Origin: an uncultured Clostridia bacterium
GTDB lineage: Bacteria; Bacillota_A; Clostridia; TANB77; CAG-508
Length of the DNA stretch: 6,699 nucleotides
Assembly (NCBI GenBank): GCA_947369305.1
Contig: CANBLA010000054.1
Span: forward strand, 1-6,699
Reading direction: 5' to 3'
Position numbers and translations under genes: made by a program. This document shows, piece by piece, positions 4,284-6,699 of the stretch. The notes below the pieces were generated by a model, which saw nothing but the letters and a program-made list of their open reading frames with translations, did no database searches and was not told the origin of the DNA. How positions within the stretch are numbered: the first letter of the stretch is position 1; each line of letters starts with the position of its first letter.

Positions 4284-6699
4284 TTATTGTATCTCTTTAA
4301 TTCCTATTAACACTAATTTTAGTTGTGCTAAATCGGTTATTGTGATTTCACCATTTCCATCAATATCAGCAGCTTTTAATTTGGCTCCTGTTAATAAGGT
4401 TTTTTCTATTTGATGTAACTTTAATTGAGAAAGATCGGTTATTGTAATTTCACCATTTCCATCAATATCTCCTGTTACAATTAAAGTAAATTGTAATGTT
4501 TTTCCTACTTGTAACTTCATACCTGTTCCAATTATTGAATCATCTGTTAAAACATTTCCATCTTTATCTGTAAATACCATTTCTTGATATGTTTGAACAT
4601 TGTTTTTAAAAATACTTACTGTTGTGTTTGGAGCAATTCTTGAAATTGCATCTTCTTCTATTACATATTTTTCAGAAGTGATTCCATCTGGTCTTTGTTT
4701 TATCTCAATCTCTATTTGAGCATCATCTGTGGCAATTTCTATATCTGCATTACTTGCCATTATATTTTTTACTGCGATCAATGTTTTTACTGGATCTGTA
4801 ACAGTATCTTTTACTCTGAATTTCATTTTTAGAAAATCTCCAGCCTCTGTTACATAATTATGCTCTTTATTATCTGCTATGAATTTTAAATTATCTTCAT
4901 TCAAAGAAATATCCCAGCCATTTTGCCCTTCCAAACTGATTTTTTCTAAAATGTTTTTATCATATTCTAATTGTCCACTTAAAATAACTAATCCATTTTC
5001 AATTGTATCCAAGCTGTGAATACCAAATGTTATTTCAAATTCGCTTCCTGTTTCTAAATTTTCCTCAGAAGATGTTTTTGTAATTGTAGTTCCAAATACT
5101 GGAGTTTCTGAAACGTTTACTTTGCAAGCCTTACTTGTTACCTCTTCACTTGCTGTTTCTACTGTTGTTGTAACTTTTAAGGTATAATTTCCACTATCTT
5201 CTTTTGTACTATTTACAATTTCTAGTATTTTATTCGTTTTTCCTTCTAATTTTACCTCATTTTTATACCATTGATAGGTCTGAATACCTTGTGTTTCTGT
5301 TACTGTCGGATTAAGTGTGATTGTTTGACCAACTTTTACAGAAGTTTCTTCTGGAATTGTGATTTCTGCTGGAACAGCTTTTGGTGCAACAAGGATCTCT
5401 CCTCTTTCTTCTTCTCTTTGCGTAACTGTTTTTGCAACAAATTTAGCTTCAACAATACAATTTCCGTCTTTTACATCATTGTAATTTACTGTAATGTCCA
5501 TTGTATCTTTATTAGTTATTTCAGTTGTATTTCCACAAACGGTTATTGTCTCAATTTCATATCCCTCATCTGGAAGTATTTTAAGATTTGCTGACTCATT
5601 TTCAGCCAAAGTAATAATATTTCCTTCTGCTCTATTTGCTCCTTCAATATTACCACCTTCTGTAGCTGATACTACAATTGCCTTATTTTGTGGCACAGTT
5701 CCGTCATTTTCAACAACTGCAACAGCAAATGGACTAAATGAATCACAAGTTATAATTAATCCATATGGTGTTACAACACAAGGAATCTCTTCAACACCTG
5801 TTACATTACCGGCATTGTCTCTTTTAAAGTGATATGCTTTAAAAGTAACACCTGCGTCTTCTGGACCATATCCTGCTGGAAATCCTAAAGATAATCTTAG
5901 TCTATGACCAGTTTTTACAACGTATTTTTTACATACATTTAATGAAATATTATAGGTTTCACTTGTTACTAATTCTTGACTACCTAATTCGTTTTCCATT
6001 AAGTTATTCATTGTTTCTCTTTCAGTTTTTGTGGTTCTTGTTGTTACTAAAGCAATTCTACTTTTTAATTTATCAGAAACGTCTTCCCCATCACTTGTTT
6101 GCCATCCATTCATTGAAAGGTCTTGATTTTCAAGAAGTGTTGGTCTAGCAAATACTTCCCAATTTTTTGCTTTATTCATACTGAATGAACATGCTATTGT
6201 ATTAATTGCTCCATAGCTTATTTCCATTGGTGCTTTTCCACTATTTTTTCCGACTAGACCTGTTAAATAAATATGGTACGTTGCTCCATCGTCAGCCCAC
6301 ATTTTACTGAATTTTAAATCAAATGTTACTCGATTTTTTCCGTCAAATACAAAATTGGTTATTTCTGCCTCATCTGCTCCTGTTGGTCCTGTTGAATCTA
6401 ATGTATAACCTACTTCTGTTGCTCCTTCTGCTAATATTAAATCATCATCATAAGTAACATCTACATGATAAGTTGGTCCAACTGAAAGTGTTGCTGTTGG
6501 TGCTGGTGTTTGTTTTTTAATGTATGGCTTACTTTTATAAATTCCATTTGGATTGTATAATTTTCCTGATTGTGCTACAAAGTCAGATTCGTCACCTTGA
6601 TACGTGTAACCTGCTAGCCCTTCACTTGGTGCTAATGTCGTTACAGCAAATTCAACATATTCTCCATTTGCAACGATAATATAAATATGATCTCCATAA
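4284..6699 (-). CDS. Large secreted multidomain protein with InlB-like, Ig-like, cohesin-like and C-terminal dockerin domains (N-terminus off the right edge)
   Basis: The frame is open to the window edge (804 residues visible, numbered from the edge), so the ATG at 6302 is internal and the true start and signal peptide are outside. Residues 1-130 and 131-335 are beta-rich and end in a block with KAYHFKRD...CVVTPYGLIITCDSFSPFAVAVVE, a pattern I associate with clostridial surface proteins. Next come an InlB-like repeat (about 339-422, GYEIETITV), an Ig-like domain (443-530, with YQWYKN and DSGNYTLKV), a cohesin-like domain (534-667, with LEYDKN and GQNGW) and an X-like linker module (672-742). 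The C-terminus is a dockerin (743-804) with two Ca2+-binding loops, each DIDGNGEITITDL. No catalytic domain is visible. It is probably secreted and held at the wall by the downstream LPKTG cohesin protein. The cohesin and dockerin calls are secure as families; binding specificity is not known. Confidence 0.88.
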   Translation of the reverse strand, partial: YGDHIYIIVANGEYVEFAVTTLAPSEGLAGYTYQGDESDFVAQSGKLYNPNGIYKSKPYIKKQTPAPTATLSVGPTYHVDVTYDDDLILAEGATEVGYTLDSTGPTGADEAEITNFVFDGKNRVTFDLKFSKMWADDGATYHIYLTGLVGKNSGKAPMEISYGAINTIACSFSMNKAKNWEVFARPTLLENQDLSMNGWQTSDGEDVSDKLKSRIALVTTRTTKTERETMNNLMENELGSQELVTSETYNISLNVCKKYVVKTGHRLRLSLGFPAGYGPEDAGVTFKAYHFKRDNAGNVTGVEEIPCVVTPYGLIITCDSFSPFAVAVVENDGTVPQNKAIVVSATEGGNIEGANRAEGNIITLAENESANLKILPDEGYEIETITVCGNTTEITNKDTMDITVNYNDVKDGNCIVEAKFVAKTVTQREEERGEILVAPKAVPAEITIPEETSVKVGQTITLNPTVTETQGIQTYQWYKNEVKLEGKTNKILEIVNSTKEDSGNYTLKVTTTVETASEEVTSKACKVNVSETPVFGTTITKTSSEENLETGSEFEITFGIHSLDTIENGLVILSGQLEYDKNILEKISLEGQNGWDISLNEDNLKFIADNKEHNYVTEAGDFLKMKFRVKDTVTDPVKTLIAVKNIMASNADIEIATDDAQIEIEIKQRPDGITSEKYVIEEDAISRIAPNTTVSIFKNNVQTYQEMVFTDKDGNVLTDDSIIGTGMKLQVGKTLQFTLIVTGDIDGNGEITITDLSQLKLHQIEKTLLTGAKLKAADIDGNGEITITDLAQLKLVLIGIKEIQ
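4332..4367 (-). repeat. Dockerin repeat unit 2, near-identical DNA copy
   Basis: This 36-bp block encodes DIDGNGEITITD, the second dockerin calcium loop. It matches the block at 4434-4469 at 35 of 36 bases, 102 bp (34 codons) apart. The one difference is silent, so the copies are alike in codon choice as well as protein. Confidence 0.85.
4434..4469 (-). repeat. Dockerin repeat unit 1, near-identical DNA copy
   Basis: This block encodes the first dockerin calcium loop, DIDGNGEITITD, with calcium ligands expected at positions 1, 3, 5, 9 and 12 of the loop. It pairs with 4332-4367. Positions 10-11, which often set cohesin specificity in type I dockerins (commonly Ser-Thr), are Ile-Thr in both copies. 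Confidence 0.85.

Noticed and set aside
6300..6302. ATG at 6302 as the start of the dockerin protein
   Set aside because: The same frame is open for 132 more codons to the window edge with similar beta-rich composition. There is no signal peptide after this Met and no convincing ribosome binding site, so it is an internal methionine.

Overview
The window is AT-rich and all supportable genes lie on the minus strand, each with a strong AGGAGG-type ribosome binding site. A sortase (LPxTG) surface protein, a dockerin/cohesin protein, an SdpR/SdpI pair and a CsoR-controlled copper pump together point to a low-GC Gram-positive bacterium. A clostridial, possibly gut-associated, lineage is the best guess; the species cannot be read from the sequence.

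In the direction of transcription (right to left) there are four units. (1) 6699-3457 is a cell-surface operon. The first gene is a large secreted protein whose N-terminus lies off the right edge; it carries an InlB-like repeat, an Ig-like domain, a cohesin-like domain and a C-terminal dockerin. After 17 bp comes a small LPKTG wall-anchored protein with one cohesin-like domain on an Asn/Thr-rich stalk. A strong, probably bidirectional hairpin terminator follows. (2) 3287-2946 encodes a 113-residue protein I do not recognise, with a very basic N-terminus. It has its own extended -10 promoter and a terminator. (3) 2773-1885 is an sdpR-sdpI pair: a small ArsR-type repressor overlapping a SdpI-family membrane immunity protein. 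Its consensus promoter is bracketed by two near-identical 22-bp palindromes. No SdpC-like toxin gene is present. (4) 1762-1 is a copper-efflux operon, csoR then copA. Its TTGACA/TATAAT promoter has the G/C-tract CsoR operator placed exactly in the 17-bp spacer. copA runs off the left edge.

The copA reading frame is broken by one extra base near position 68, just after the DKTGT phosphorylation motif. The shifted frame continues with perfect CopA-like sequence to the edge, so this is either a recent mutation or a sequencing error. The most interesting system is the surface operon: a wall-anchored cohesin next to a protein carrying both a cohesin-like domain and a dockerin suggests a small self-contained scaffold, possibly able to chain, unlike classical cellulosomes. 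Whether the two partners bind is inference.

No stretch longer than about 300 bases lacks a gene. The three main intergenic regions (1763-1884, 2774-2945, 3288-3456) are largely filled by the promoters, operators and terminators listed.
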